Positions 42,519 to 54,025 of a stretch of DNA of 64,000 nt are shown here, piece by piece. The position numbers were made by a program, and so were the translations under genes. Each line of letters starts with the position of its first letter. Within the stretch, counting starts at the first letter, position 1. The notes under the pieces are model-generated. The model saw only the letters and a list, made by a program, of their open reading frames with translations, was not told where the DNA came from and searched no databases. The stretch is from Rhynchopus sp. YZ270_cl-10 (lineage: Eukaryota > Euglenozoa > Diplonemea > Diplonemida > Diplonemidae): assembly GCA_964035575.1 (NCBI GenBank), contig OZ037880.1, positions 434,001 to 498,000 of the forward strand, in the 5' to 3' direction.

Positions 42519-45500
42519 AGGGGGCAGCCCCACCATATTCTCCAACATCCCCTGCTGCATCATCAGGTCCCGCATCTGAGCCTCAAGCTGCTCAATCTGT
42601 TGGGGGTCACATTACGTCTCAACACACAAACCGAGCAGCATACCTTCGGGAGTGCAGGGTGCGCAGATGCAACTGGTGTGTGGCTCTGTGCGTGCGGGCT
42701 TGCTGCCTGCGGCGTGCGTGGCGGGGGCGGCAGCGTCTTCACACCTGCACGCGGCGGCGACACTCTAGCAAGCGCGTCGCGCGTGGCCTCCACAACCCTG
42801 TCCTTGAGCGCCGTGAGCGCGTCCTCGATCTCCCCTGAAGCGGGCGAGCCTTGCGGTACAGGCCACCTCTGTTGGCGGCCTTGGTTGCGGATGTCTTCTG
42901 CAGTCATTCGTGTCTGTGGATGTGGTGACGTCAGGTTTACAGTGAACAAGGATGTAAAGGTGAACATACCGGAGTCCCCATGGCACCTGTCTGCACTATC
43001 GCCGCTGTGGTGACGCGCTCTGTGGTCTCGCTGGCACGATGTGCAAGCTCACGCACCTTGGCCTCCTCCTCCTCCAGCTGCGCAATGAGGATGTTGAGCG
43101 CTTCTGTGTGACGTTGACGTTGACGATGAGGGTGGTGTGGGGAACCTTTCGCATACCTTCCTCAGCAGACTCCCCTACCTGCGCACCATGCTCTGTAGAC
43201 AGCACCGCACCACCACCGGTTTGTGCGGCAGACTCGCTTCGCGGCACTGAAAAGAGGGATTTGAAATTAGTTTCACACAGTGGAGTGGCCACACCACAAC
43301 ACATACCTGTCGCAGGCGCAAACGTCGCAGCCCCTGGCACAAAGCCGCCCCCTGGAGGCGATGGCGTTCGTGAATACCCCCTCTGCCCTTTGTCATGCCC
43401 TGCACTGGTGTGCCCTCCGAAGATGCCTGGGTATGCTGCTGCATTTGGTTGGAACTTCACGGATACGGCAGAATTTCGGTATGTCTGCGACGGGACACGC
43501 TTGAGACCTGCACCGTTCGGCCCTCTCCTTGGCGGCCCACCACGAGGACTCTGCCGTGGCTGGTGTGTCGCAATACGGGCCTCACGCTTCGCCACCTCAA
43601 AGGGCGACAAGCTGTACTGCGAGAACAGCAGCCCGTCGACACCGCTGTGCGCACGCCCCCGCTCAGGGCTGCCCTCCTCCGACGAGCACGACGCTATGGA
43701 CGAGCTTCTATCCGACAGCAGCGAGTCATGCGAGGAGGCGTGGCGCTTCGATGGCGACGACATGTCCTGCTTCTGCACACGGCCGTGCACAGCGGCAGCC
43801 TCCACAGCGTCGAGGATGAAGCTTAGGTCACGGATGTGACCAGGGTACTTTGCAGCCTGAGAGGTGGGAAATGGAGTAAAAGGGAAAGAGTGTACGCTAA
43901 TTTTTCGAACTTTCCAACAAAAATCGGGTCATTTTCCACCCCCCGTGGCTTCTCGGACACAGGAATTTTGCACCAAGAAAAAGAAACTTAACAACACATG
44001 ACCTAAGCCACTCAAAGGACATACCAACTTCTTATAGAGGTCCGCCTCCCTCCCTAGGGCACGTCCGCTGATGCTCCATGCTTTGGGCACGTTTTGTGGG
44101 CTGTTCCTGCCGTAAAAGATCTCAAGGTTCTCTGCAAGGAAGGCACGTCTGCGGAGCGCATCTGAGAGGGACACTGGGGCTGCCCCTGGCGGGCTGTCTG
44201 CACCTCCACCTCCACCCCCTGCTGGCGACGCCACACTCCGCGGGCTACTACTAGAGACCGGCGAGGCAGAGACACTCTGCCTCCCATCGAACGACGCACT
44301 GCGCGCCCTCTTCTCCTTCTTCTCTTTTTTCTCCTTCTTTTCCTTCTTGTGTTTCTTCTCCTTCCTTGAGGACCCACTCTGTGACGACACGCTCTTCCCG
44401 AACACATCACCTCCACCCCCACCCCCACCTCCACTCATACTCACACTCAACGGTGTCGGTGGCGGCGGAGCCTGCGAGCCTGGCGTTGCTGTGACCCTGG
44501 GAACATCACCGATGGACGGAGTCTTCTTCCCCAACGGCGATTGCGAGGAGTGGAGCGAGGTGCGCGACACCTTCTTGGATGAACTCGACGACGAGGACGA
44601 TGAAGACGACGACGACGACGAGCTTCGAGAACTCTTTCTCTTCTTCTTCTCTTTGCTGCGTCCACTACGCCCACTTCGCTCACTACGGACACTACTGTTC
44701 AATGGAGCCGAAGGGGACTCCCCCGCTGGAGACGCTGCCACCGAAGACACACGAGACGACCGTTTTGACACCTTTGGTGACGAAGACGACGAAGAGGAAG
44801 AGGAGGATGATGACGCACTGCGTTTGCTGGCACTCCGCTTAGATGCAGAGAGGCCTGCAGAGAGCTTAGGGGGTGGTGACGGGGGTGGTTTCGAATTGGA
44901 TTGCGACGGCGACTGCGGCGGCGAGCCTGCAGACGACGGCGGCAACGCAGCCGGTGGAGTGCGTATCACACTCTCCTCCCTCTTCTCCTTCTTCTCTTTT
45001 TTGTCCTTTTTCTCCTTTTTGTCCTTCTTTTCTTTTTTGTCTTTCTCCTTCTTCTCGCTTGCTTCAGACTTCGCCTCGTCTGGCGCCACTGTTGCAGCGG
45101 ATGAAGATGAAGACGACATCTTCTTATTAGCGGGAGTAGGTGCCACAGAACTCCCCTTCGGCGATGCAGGTGGTGATGCGCTCTGTGACGGTGCAGACGT
45201 CGCTGCTGGCGACGGCTTGGGGGTGGGCTCGGGCTCCTCCTCCTCCTTCTTCTCTTCCTCTTCCGGCTCGGGTTCTGGCTCTTTTTCTGGCTCAGGTTCG
45301 GGTTCAGGCTCAACCTCTACTTCTGGCTCAGGGGTGGGCTCTCTTTCGGGTTCCGGTTCGGGTTCGGGTTCGACCACTTCTGGTTCAGGCTCGGGTTCTG
45401 GCTCTTCTGGTTCAGGTTCAGGCTCAGGCTCTTCAACCTCGGGTTCTGGCTCAGGTTCTGGCTCCTCAGGTTCCTCTTCCTCCTGCTCCTCTTCCTCTTC

Positions 45501-46139
45501 CGGTTCTGGTTCTGGTTCCGGTTTTTTCTTTGCTTTAGGTTTTGGTTTAGCAGCTTTTCCCTTTGGTTTTGGCTTTGCTGCTTTTGCAGATGGTTTCTTC
45601 GCAGACCCCTTCGGTTTAGGTTTTTTCCCTGCTTTCGGAGAAGGCTTTTTCCCCACCTTAGGAGAAGGTTTCTTCTCAGCACCTCCACCTCCTTTGGGGG
45701 CTGGCTTTGCTTTTTTAGGGCGTGGACGGCCGGCTTTTCCTTTTGGTTTTGGTTTTGCAGCTCCTTTTGTGGCAGGTTTTTTTCCTTTGAAGGGGGGAGA
45801 GTAGAGGGGCTGTTTCATGACGTAAGATTTGGCGCCTTCGAATTTGGTGCGTCCTGCGTCTTCGCCGTAGTATTCTTGGAATTCGTGCATGGTATAGAGC
45901 GCACCGTCTGCATCGTCTATGCGCATGGTTATCTTGCTTCCAGGCACGACAGTGAGGTTATGATGAAACATCATCATCGCCTCACTCTCAAACTGCACCA
46001 CCACCGCAAAGGTATCCACCCCCTGCGGCTGTTCAAACCCGATAACCCTACCATGCTTCCCATTAAGCTCCTTTTTATTCACCAATCCAGTTGTCACCAC
46101 TTCACACCCAGGCTCAATCAGGATTTTATCGCCCGACAT
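42084..46139 (-). CDS. Large low-complexity scaffold-like protein, six exons
   Basis: Two apparently separate frames are one gene: the donor after [10 protein letters not shown] (GTATGTCC) and the acceptor before [13 protein letters not shown] match in phase. Exons: 44025-46139, 43307-43856, 43157-43246, 42970-43103, 42644-42913, 42084-42596; introns are 168, 60, 53, 56 and 47 nt. The product is 1,223 residues. The N-terminus (1-100) has a small beta-barrel-like motif with [11 protein letters not shown]. Then come Lys/Pro-rich repeats (PKPKGKA), a long Pro-Glu repeat, KKEKKEK blocks and Ser-rich segments. The second half has helical segments ([35 protein letters not shown]) and ends in a coiled coil plus polyglutamine encoded by about 19 CTG units (42461-42521 on plus). 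I infer a nuclear or cytoskeletal scaffold. AG abuts the ATG directly behind a long pyrimidine tract. Confidence 0.75.
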
Positions 46140-46205
46140 CTACAAGAATATCATTTAGGGTAGCAGAGCGAGAGCGAGAGACAGAGAGAGACAGAGAAGA
46201 AGAAG
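46140..46205 (-). promoter_or_regulatory. Putative trans-splice acceptor of the scaffold gene
   Basis: On the minus strand a tract of about 40 pyrimidine-rich bases (CTTCTTCTTCTCTGTCTCTC and on) is followed by TTCTTGTAG joined directly to the ATG at 46139. This leaves no native 5' UTR, which makes sense if a leader is added in trans. Confidence 0.5.
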
Positions 46206-46578
46206 ACGGCGTAAAGTTCAAATTGTAAGTGGGTTGAGGGGGGGGTGTGCGCTAGGGGGAAGAGGGGGTAAAAAAAAGAGGGGAAAATATGAGAATCTAG
46301 TCTAGGGGGAGTTGTGGGTAGTGTATTGTTGGCGGGGGGTGGGGGGGTGGTGTTGGGGTTGCCTGTGGAGGGTGGTATTGGAGCAGGGTATTTTTTGAGG
46401 AATCAAATGAGCATGGAGACATGGTGTGGCCCCAGTGTTCCTAGCCCTAGTTTTAAACTAAACGTTTTAAACGTTTTAAACTCTAAACGTTTTAAACTGT
46501 TTTAAACGTTTTAAACTCGAATAAAAAACGGTGGTGAATTTTGGCTTTTCAGGGAATTTTTTTTTTTTTTTTTTTTTT

Positions 46579-47071
46579 CACGGGTCAGGAAAGATCTTTT
46601 GTCTTTTTTTGTCTTTTTTCGGGAGAAAAAAAAAAATCAAGATTTTCAGGATTTTTGTCTTTTTTTTTCAGGATCTCTCGAGATCTTTGAGATCTTTGAA
46701 AAATCCTGGAAAAAAAAGGAAAAAAAAGAAAAAAAAAGATGAAAAAGATCTTGAAAATCTTTTTTTTCTCAAAAAAAAGATAAAAAAGATTTTTGGGATT
46801 TTGAAAAATCTTTTTGGGGGAAAAAAAAAAAAAGATTTTGAAAATCTTTTTTTTTTTTTTCAAAAATTTCTCAAGATCTCGAGATTTTTCATGAAATTTC
46901 ATGGATTTTTCCAGGATTTTTCAGGATTTTTCCAGGATTTTTCCAGGATTTTCAAATCTTTTCTCTTTTTTTTTTTCTCCCAAAAATCTTTTTTTTTTTT
47001 TTTTTTTCGGGAGAAGAGGATTTTTTTTCTCGAAAAAAAAAAAAAAAAAAAAAGATCTTTCCTGACCCGTG
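46579..47071. mobile_element. Fold-back element nested in the hAT element
   Basis: CACGGGTCAGGAAAGATCTT at the left end is exactly inverted at the right (AAGATCTTTCCTGACCCGTG). The 493-bp interior is almost entirely T/A homopolymers with repeats of TTTTTCCAGGATTTTTC. T-runs flank both ends, so any target duplication is hidden. Confidence 0.6.
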
Positions 47072-47153
47072 TTTTTTTTTTACAGGCAAAAAAAAAATGT
47101 CTTTGCGAAAAAATGTGGTATTTTCCTCTTTGCTGAACTTTTCAGTGGCAGCA

Positions 47154-47199
47154 GGCACGGTGTAATTAGACACCGCATGGTGTCTAATTACAAGGTGCC
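47154..47199. repeat. Perfect 14-bp palindromic hairpin
   Basis: TGTAATTAGACACC-GCAT-GGTGTCTAATTACA, extended outward by GGCAC/GTGCC. It lies inside the hAT element, next to the RNase H-like remnant. Confidence 0.6.
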
Positions 47200-48381
47200 A
47201 CCAGCTCTGCCTGATAGGCCGAGCAGAGTGTCGTGTTGCACTGGATGCTTGGCGTGCCCCCTTTGGTATAGTGGAGCCGTCGTTGTGATAGAAGATGGCC
47301 CCCACTCCTCCGTGGGGGTGCGCTGGTCTGGTGGTCAGTGAAGCACGTGGTGTTCTGTTTACCGTGTGCAAGGATCCGTCTGTGTAGACGCGTCCCGTGT
47401 GGGGTGGCAGAGCCGCAAGAGCCAGTTCCGTCCTTTGCCGGTTCTCTTCGCTGCTTGCAGAGGCACTCTTGCTGACACCCGGTATTTCTGGTGTGATCAG
47501 CACGTCATTCAGCGTACGATCCGATCCCACTCCCACGGTGACACGGGGTCGTGGTCCAGTAAGGGTGCGCGTATGCTGTGGCGATAGGCTCCCGTCTCCT
47601 CCACAGTCTCTATCGCGCCGGCAAGCCAGCTGACGCCTACAGGTAGCTTGGTCGATGTCGCAGCAGCTCTACCAGGGGAGTCCTCCACCCGCATGAACTT
47701 CTCCAGGTCGTCCGCCGCTGCTGTTGTGAACAGAGAAGACACAGTGGTGTCCCATGGTGTCCCCATCACACACTAGCCCACTCAACCTATCTTTTTCTCA
47801 TGCAGGTGCGTGCAGATCTCCTCCGCATTGTGCAAGTCCTCCTCCAAAACTTTTGTGCTTACAGGGCGGGCATCCGCACCCTCGCGACAAGGGTGAACAC
47901 CTTCTCGTCGTTGTGCGCCTTCCAGCCATCAACGTATACCGAGATGTGCAGGCTCTTTGCTAGGGCTGCTCTCACAGGAACCATGACCCTGTCATACTCA
48001 GCCTTAAGTACCCTGTTACCCATCTGGAACCCGCTGGGAATTTTTGACACATCAAATGCTGGCACCAAGCGCTTGATCAGCCAGGTTTTAGCGCACTCAT
48101 TAGGGTACCGTACAGGAAACAAGTTAGCAGGAGAAACCAAGAAAAACCAGGCTAAATTGACCCCAGATGCACCAAAACTATGATTTTTGATACAGAAAAA
48201 AAAAATTCGAAAAATTCCCCCCACATTTTTTACGTTTTTTTGTGCAGAACTGTCACCCGTTTTTTATTCGAGTTAAAACGTTTAAAACGTTTAAAACAGT
48301 TTAAAACGCGTTTTAAATAATTTAAAACGTTTAAAACGTTTTAAACGTTTTAAACGCAAAATTAGGAACACTGTGTGGCCC

Positions 48382-49232
48382 CCCAAAAATAGCACAAAAT
48401 AGCACCGCACTTTATCACACTTTTTTAAGAAGTGAAGTGTGTGAAGCGAAATTCATAGCGGAAGAAGTCATCGTGTGGAGAAAAAAAAAAAGGGTTTTTT
48501 TTTTTTTGCTATTTTTTTCCCCGGCCAGAACTGATTGCGGCATTTTTTTTTTTGGGTGGGTTTGTATTCCATGAAAAATCATACTAAATCAAGAACGTCG
48601 TTGGGTGGGGGAAAGGGAATATTTGAGGTAAGTAGCATAAAAACAATGACTCAATTCGTGATAACCAAGACCTGAAGCTCAGGACTTCATTGCAGAGAGA
48701 GTACGGCAATGCTGCCCACAAGAACAATAAATAAATCAATCAAGGCAGGGTTTCAGACTCTCTACGAGGATACGATGACACTGGCTCAGCGCCACAAAAA
48801 AAAAAAAAAAAATGAACAAAAAGAAAATTCTTTCAGAAAAAAAAAAAAATCGTTTTCTTACGCCGATTCGCAAAGAAAAACGCTTCTGTTTACAAAAAGC
48901 GCGTCTTCTAAAAAACTGTAGTTGTTGGTGCAGACACCTCCGACTGACCCACGTACGATGCCAGCCATCCGGATAAAAGCATAAAAACCAAAAACAAAAA
49001 TTTGAAAAGAAGGAAACATCTGGGAGCTTCATGAACAAGAAAGTTCTCCTGTATGGTCTGCTCACCACAGGCCCTACGTTTTATCCTCCCCCTCTACTCT
49101 CCTCTTCTCCCCTACTACTTTTGAATGCAGGCATCTCCGACATCCATTTTCACCCACCCACCCCCAACCCAAAGCCCCAACCCTATTTTTCATTTTTGAA
49201 AAATAAAATGGAATTGTTTCCGATAAAGTATT
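48382..49232. other. Spacer right of the hAT element
   Basis: A/T and T homopolymers with no recognisable gene or element. It should include the 3' UTR of the acyltransferase-like gene. Confidence 0.5.
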
Positions 49233-51342
49233 TTAAGCAAAGTTCGGACCAGATGTGGCACGTGGTGGTGCGTTTTCCAGAGAGGCAGGTGATTCTTCGT
49301 GGTCGTCGTCGTAGCCTTCATTGGCTTCGCGTGCGTAAGATTCTTCGGGCAATGCAGGCGCAGGTGGTCTGTGCTGTGAAGGAGCACGCAGCTGGCGTGC
49401 CCATCTTGATACCATCCACGCAGCTAGATTCGAGTCTTGCACCTGCACCTTGCCGATGATCAGACACAGAATCGCAAGCGCAAGACACAGAAACCCAAAC
49501 GCATCCCCAGTCAAACTATACAACGTTGTCCGCTCTTGAAGGGTGATCTGCGTTTTGTGTGGAAGTTATTCCCAAGCCACCTCTTGCAAATTGAATTGAA
49601 TATTGGCTTCAGGATGCCGATGGTAAGGGGACGGGGGGGTTTCCACTGAAGTGGTGATGTTCCCAAGGAGTGCTTGGTGTTTCTTTAGTGTTGTCATACC
49701 GTGCTGCTCAGGAGAACAACCTCCTTCCCGCTCTCTGTCAACGGGACGTGAACCACCACGGAGCCAAATGGGTCCATGACGAGGAGGCCCTGCGTGGAGG
49801 AGCAGAAGGCGATCGTGGTGCCTTGCTCCGCTGCGCGCAGTGCGGCCTGGTTCCATTGGATGGCGTAGATCGGGCCGTAGTCCTCTGCAGGTGCGAGGAT
49901 GAGGCGCACGCCCTTGGCAGCTACCTTCTGCACAAACTGTGGGAAGAAAAGGTCAAACCCCATAATGGCGCCGACCTTCCCCATAGGCGTCTTCACGGCA
50001 CGGCGGACAGGGCCTGCGTCGCCAGGGCCTTTGCCGAAGGGAGATGCGTGGACGCGTCCGACCTGCAGCTGGACGGATCCGTTGCCTTGTGGGTCGATCA
50101 GCGAGAACAAACCTGAGGTGAAAGGTGAGTTGAATGGGTAAAATAGAAAAATGTGTATGATGAATATGCATCTCGGGTGTCAAGAAAAGGGCAGTGAGAC
50201 ATACTGTTGTTGCCACTCGGCTCAGATAGCTCATAGCTGAGGCCGATGTAGGTGTCTGTCGCAACCGCAAGCTTGGTCGCGTTTTTCATAAGCCGCCCTT
50301 CGTCTTGCTTGCGGATCGTGCACGGACGTTCGCTCCACATCACCATCTGGCTTCCGTTGCGCGACAGCTGTTGGGTAAGCTGCAGGAGGCTGTCGGGGCT
50401 GACTACATGCCCGTTGGCAACGGCGACACAGGAGAGGTTAATCGTATTGCTTGTGGACTGCCCGCCAAAGAAGCTGGGCGCTGCATTGTAGAACGACCCG
50501 TACAGCAGAATGCCAAACAAGAAGAGCAGGAAGACACGCCACTGCACCTTCATCGGCACCACCCCTTCCTCCTCTTCTAGCCAGTCTCCGTCGTTCTGCG
50601 AGACAAACGAGGTCTGCCTGTCTGGACTCATATTGTTCACCTCACACTGCGCACGCGAATGCAGCGACGTTTCATCCACAGGACCGTCGACAACGTCTGT
50701 CCCGTACTCCTCCTCCTCCTCCTCGTAGTAATACCCCTCACCCATTGCACGCCCTGTGTACGTCAGCAGCACGCTACTAGCCGCTGCAAGCAGGAAGTGC
50801 ACCCCTGAGAGCCCCGCCAACGACAGCAACGCCAACGTCCGCGGCGTTCCAAACGAAGCACAGTACCCAGCCACCCCCCACGAGCCTCCCGGGGAGACAT
50901 ACACCAGAAGCATCTGCAGCCCCGTGTACGCTGTCGGAAAGCACAGTGCGCCCGCAACAGGTATGTTAAGCAGCAGCTTGTCCGCCACGTAGGGCAGCAC
51001 ATACATCATTTGCAGAGGCATCTGCACAAGAAGCATCACCCCTACCCACCCCCACGACATATCCACGTGGCGCACCTCAGACAGAATGGTGCAGGAGGTC
51101 GACAGCACAAAGGCGGAGTACAACGCCATCATATCCCACCAGTTGTTTGCTTGGCGGGAAAACCCTAACGACAAAACCACCTCCAATACTATGAGCTCCG
51201 GGACGCAGTGGGAGCCGTTTCCGAGAAAGCGGATGACGGAAATGAGGAGGAGCATGGGGGAATAGGCGCGTGCGTTGGAGGCAGCACCATGTGGTGGAAA
51301 ACAGCGCCGCATCTGTGTCTTCAGGGTTGCAACAAAACCCAT
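49233..51342 (-). CDS. Apolipoprotein N-acyltransferase-like membrane protein (nitrilase fold, probable pseudoenzyme)
   Basis: Three exons with matching phases: 50205-51342, 49700-50112 and 49233-49547; introns are 92 and 152 nt; 621 residues. Several N-terminal TM helices (for example LLLISVIRFL, LALLSLAGLSGVHFLLAAAS) and an acidic cytosolic insert (EEEEEEYGTDVVDG) precede a TM helix (VFLLFLFGILLYGSF) and a CN-hydrolase-like domain. The architecture and the C-terminal LYSLTGDAFGFLCLALAIL (GD then a last TM) fit bacterial Lnt-type acyltransferases. The first catalytic position is present (WSE, 336-338). The expected Cys of the I-C-Y/F-E/D-x-x-F-P motif is Gly in IMGFDLFFP (Gly431), and the catalytic Lys region reads GRVHASPFG. 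I infer loss of acyltransferase activity or a binding role. Eukaryotic Lnt-like proteins are rare. Confidence 0.75.
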
Positions 51343-51957
51343 CTCTTTAGTCCCAACCAGTTAGTATGGCTTAAATTCTGTACACAATGTTTGCCCAAAA
51401 AAGGCTGTATTTTCAAAATAGTTTGTGTAGTGTGTTTGGTGCCTCCACCTTGGGTAGATTTGAGGGTGTTGTGTGTGTGTTTGATAACTAGTAGGGGTAA
51501 TTCTTGCTCAGAATATGGCCCCAAGTTGTGTGTGTGTGTGTGTTTGCATCCAGTTGTGGATAAAATTATTGCATTTTTGTGGCAAAGAGTAAGAGCGAAG
51601 GCAAAAGAGTCCTAGGTAGCAGAAGGAACGAAAGTCGCGTATAGTCCTACTGTGGTGCTGAGTCCTACATCCATTTTCGTGGCTAACGTCTGGAAAGAAA
51701 AAAAAAGTGAAGCTGTTGTTGTTACCAGTTTTTCTAGTGCACAAAAAAATGGAAAAAAAAAAGTTGGTAAGATGAACCTCAAGCCTAAGAAAGTATTCAG
51801 CCGCCTTGAAAAAAAAACACATTTCAATTGTAAAAACAAAGGACTCATAAAGGTTTGGGTGCCAAAAAACACCCCAAATATTCCATTCATCGGTAGGAAG
51901 AATCCCCCTTTTTCTTGCAGCAGTATAAAAACACACAAAAATCATCCAAAAAAATCA
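51343..51957. other. Spacer between the Lnt-like gene and the Cys-containing ORF
   Basis: One hairpin repeat (51761-51808) and homopolymer runs, plus a short GT microsatellite near 51526. No gene seen. Confidence 0.55.
51761..51808 (-). repeat. Dispersed hairpin repeat, longer-loop copy
   Basis: Plus strand AAGTTGGTAAGATGAACCTC then AAGCCTAAGAAAGTATTCAG and CCGCCTTG. On the minus strand CTTAGGCTTGAGGTTCATCTTACCAACTTTT leads into a T-rich tract ending CTAG. Confidence 0.5.
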
Positions 51958-53031
51958 TTATTGTACAGCTCCTTTCTCCTCCTCCTCCTCCGCCTCCTCC
52001 CCCCCTTTTTCTATTGCGAGCCTGGGCGCAGTGAGGTGAACTTCTATTCTTGAGACACATTGTGGGAGAAATGCTTCGATTAGACGCTTTGCGTCTCGCG
52101 GGAGATCCGACAATACGGGGGCAAGCCTAAGGCAGAAGTGGCCGAGAAGTGTTGTTGGGTAACGTGGGAGGCATGCGAGCACAGTGGTGCCGTGTGTACT
52201 GTGCACGGAGGAGACTGTTGTCCCGCACATCTCTGGTTCGCAGGGTGCGCAAGGGGACAGAATGTTTGGGTGCAGAAACAAATTCTGTACGGGTTCTGTC
52301 GACACCCGATCGCAGCCTTCAGGTAGAATGCACGACGGACGCCCCAGACCAGTTGTGTCGTGCGCATAGCTGCTTGCTGAATAGTAGACCTCCACCCCAA
52401 CCCCGTCCTCCAGGTCCACGCCGTTCGTTATCTGTGTCTCCTGCAGCGTGCCCGTGTCCGCAGTTGTCGCAACCCAGACGCGTCGTGCCCGCATGCACGA
52501 CCCCCCATCACCACCAACCCTGTTCCCATCATCCAAGTCCTCAATATGCACCCCACGCAAGCTTTGGTGTATAATATGCAACAAATCTGTCGGCATTTTG
52601 GTGTCAGAAGAAACCCTCCTGGAGGACCTGGGGGATCTGTGGTGTGGATTTTGTTGATAAATTTGTTGGAGGTAGTGTACCACAGTTGTGCAATCCCCAC
52701 TGTTTTTTTGTGGTTGACAAATCACACCAACTGCAGGTTGTCCAAAAAGCTTGATGCAAATAAGTTGGGGATTTTCCAAGGGCAACCCAGTCCGCCAGGC
52801 TGCCCGAGACCCAGAACAAAAAGCACTGGGCGAATGGGCGCACCCTCCTCCTGTGGGCCACGCAGGTACTGAAGCCGGCTGCGGAACTGCAACGGGAGAG
52901 GATCGAGCAACCTGGGCAGGGGTGTGTTGCTGGTGGACAACTTCAACACAAGGACGAAGCTTTGGCGCCTTTTTTTTGGACCCAAAACTTCTTGCGCCGA
53001 CTGCAAAATGTACGAAAATAACGGCAGTCAA
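51958..53031 (-). CDS. Uncharacterised ORF with scattered cysteines; 5' end unresolved
   Basis: An open frame of 357 codons to a stop at 51958. It has no ATG at its 5' limit (53031 is a TTG). Upstream, TTTTGCAG near residue 10 looks like a splice acceptor and GTGAGTAT near 53060 like a donor, so a 5' exon probably exists but I could not find a phase-consistent one. The first internal ATG is at 52596 (MPTDLLHIIHQSL, 212 residues). Coding character is fair: a Cys-containing stretch (PNILSPCAPCEPEMCGTT), an amphipathic segment (LRLAPVLSDLPRDAKRLIEA) and an acidic C-terminal tail (GGEEAEEEEEK). No family recognised and no TM helix; it could also be a decayed gene. Confidence 0.4.
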   Translation of the reverse strand: MTAVIFVHFAVGARSFGSKKKAPKLRPCVEVVHQQHTPAQVARSSPVAVPQPASVPAWPTGGGCAHSPSAFCSGSRAAWRTGLPLENPQLICIKLFGQPAVGVICQPQKNSGDCTTVVHYLQQIYQQNPHHRSPRSSRRVSSDTKMPTDLLHIIHQSLRGVHIEDLDDGNRVGGDGGSCMRARRVWVATTADTGTLQETQITNGVDLEDGVGVEVYYSASSYAHDTTGLGRPSCILPEGCDRVSTEPVQNLFLHPNILSPCAPCEPEMCGTTVSSVHSTHGTTVLACLPRYPTTLLGHFCLRLAPVLSDLPRDAKRLIEAFLPQCVSRIEVHLTAPRLAIEKGGEEAEEEEEKGAVQ

Positions 53032-53605
53032 AGGAGGAAATTTTCTGCTGCGTCGATACTCACCTAAGTACCCACCTCGGCGGGCGAGGGTCTCTCCTCA
53101 ATGTTGTCCGGAGCCTTGGACCCCCGGAGGAAATAGGGAGGATAGGGAGAACTGTGGGCTACAAAAGAAAATGGAGGAGAGGGTGTCGTAGCGTTGTTTT
53201 GTGGTGCTTTTTTCCTTTGTGTTTGTATTAAAAGAAGACTCTCAATAGGTGGTGTTACAGTTTGTAATTATCCAGCATTCCTTTCATTTTTGGTTTTGTT
53301 TCTTTTTTTTTTTTTGCCGAACTTGTTTTTTGTTTGTTTGAAAGGCTACACATACGCACGCCCCATGACACTATGTTCCATTCTACAATGCTGTTAGTCC
53401 CCTCCCCCGATGCCCTCCCTCCCTCCATTTGATAGTTCATGGGGTATTTTTTCAAGACTTCTTTCTCACCGTGACGGTCTTTTAAAGGCCTTCAAGGGGG
53501 GGGAAAAAACGGTTTAAAATTGGATTAATGCGTACAAAAAGCCATATCATACATCCACCATAGTGTGTAGGTTCTGGGGGGGAGTGAAATTCAATTGCAC
53601 AACGA

Positions 53606-53784
53606 CATGACATGACATGACATGACATGACATGACATGACATGACATGACATGACATGACATGACATGACATGACATGACATGACATGACATGACATGA
53701 CATGACATGACATGACATGACATGACATGACATGACATGACATGACATGACATGACATGACATGACATGACATGACATGACATG
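53606..53784. repeat. (CATGA)n pentanucleotide satellite, about 36 uninterrupted units
   Basis: 179 nt of exact CATGA repeats without a single substitution, ending in CATGC. Such purity suggests a recent expansion. It is open in several frames and gives spurious MSCHV-repeat ORFs. Confidence 0.9.
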
Positions 53785-54025
53785 CACAAGCAACAAGCAC
53801 AAAACGTTGACAAAGACAGACATGTATAACTGCTTGTCAAGTCTGCGTGTCATGTCACGACCAGTGTCGTCGTGTGAGCTGCAAAAATTCGCCCACCATT
53901 TTGCATCGTTTTGGGTTTCTGATTTTCACAGATGTTATATTTCGTTCCTTTTTTAGGCCCTCTCCGAAATAATGGTGTGATCACGTCGTAAGTATTGAGT
54001 CCCCCTCCCCCCTATATATAAAAAA

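Larger units (their letters stand above)
46433..48373. mobile_element. hAT-type DNA transposon, non-autonomous, with nested elements
   Basis: Both ends begin CAGTGTTCCTA and continue into AAACGTTTTAAACG repeats, closing with CTCGAATAAAAAACGG; they are inverted relative to each other. Perfect 8-bp target duplications TGTGGCCC flank the element (46425-46432 and 48374-48381), diagnostic of hAT insertion. The 1,941-bp interior has minus-strand protein remnants: YVDGWKAHNDEKVFTLVARV (about 47870-47950), and further along an RNase H-like piece (VYTDGSL ... GGVGAIFYHNDGS, about 47270-47402). No intact transposase is present, so it could only move with help in trans. A second fold-back element sits inside. 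Confidence 0.8.

Noticed and set aside
44347-45804. Plus-strand ORF of 485 codons rich in Gly/Ser and Asp
   Set aside because: Antisense of the Pro-Glu and Ser repeats of the scaffold gene.
46531-47136. Phe/Lys-rich ORFs of about 100-200 codons
   Set aside because: Homopolymer T/A interior of the nested fold-back element.
53482-53853. ORFs of repeated MSCHV
   Set aside because: Translation of the CATGA satellite, open in several frames by repeat structure alone.
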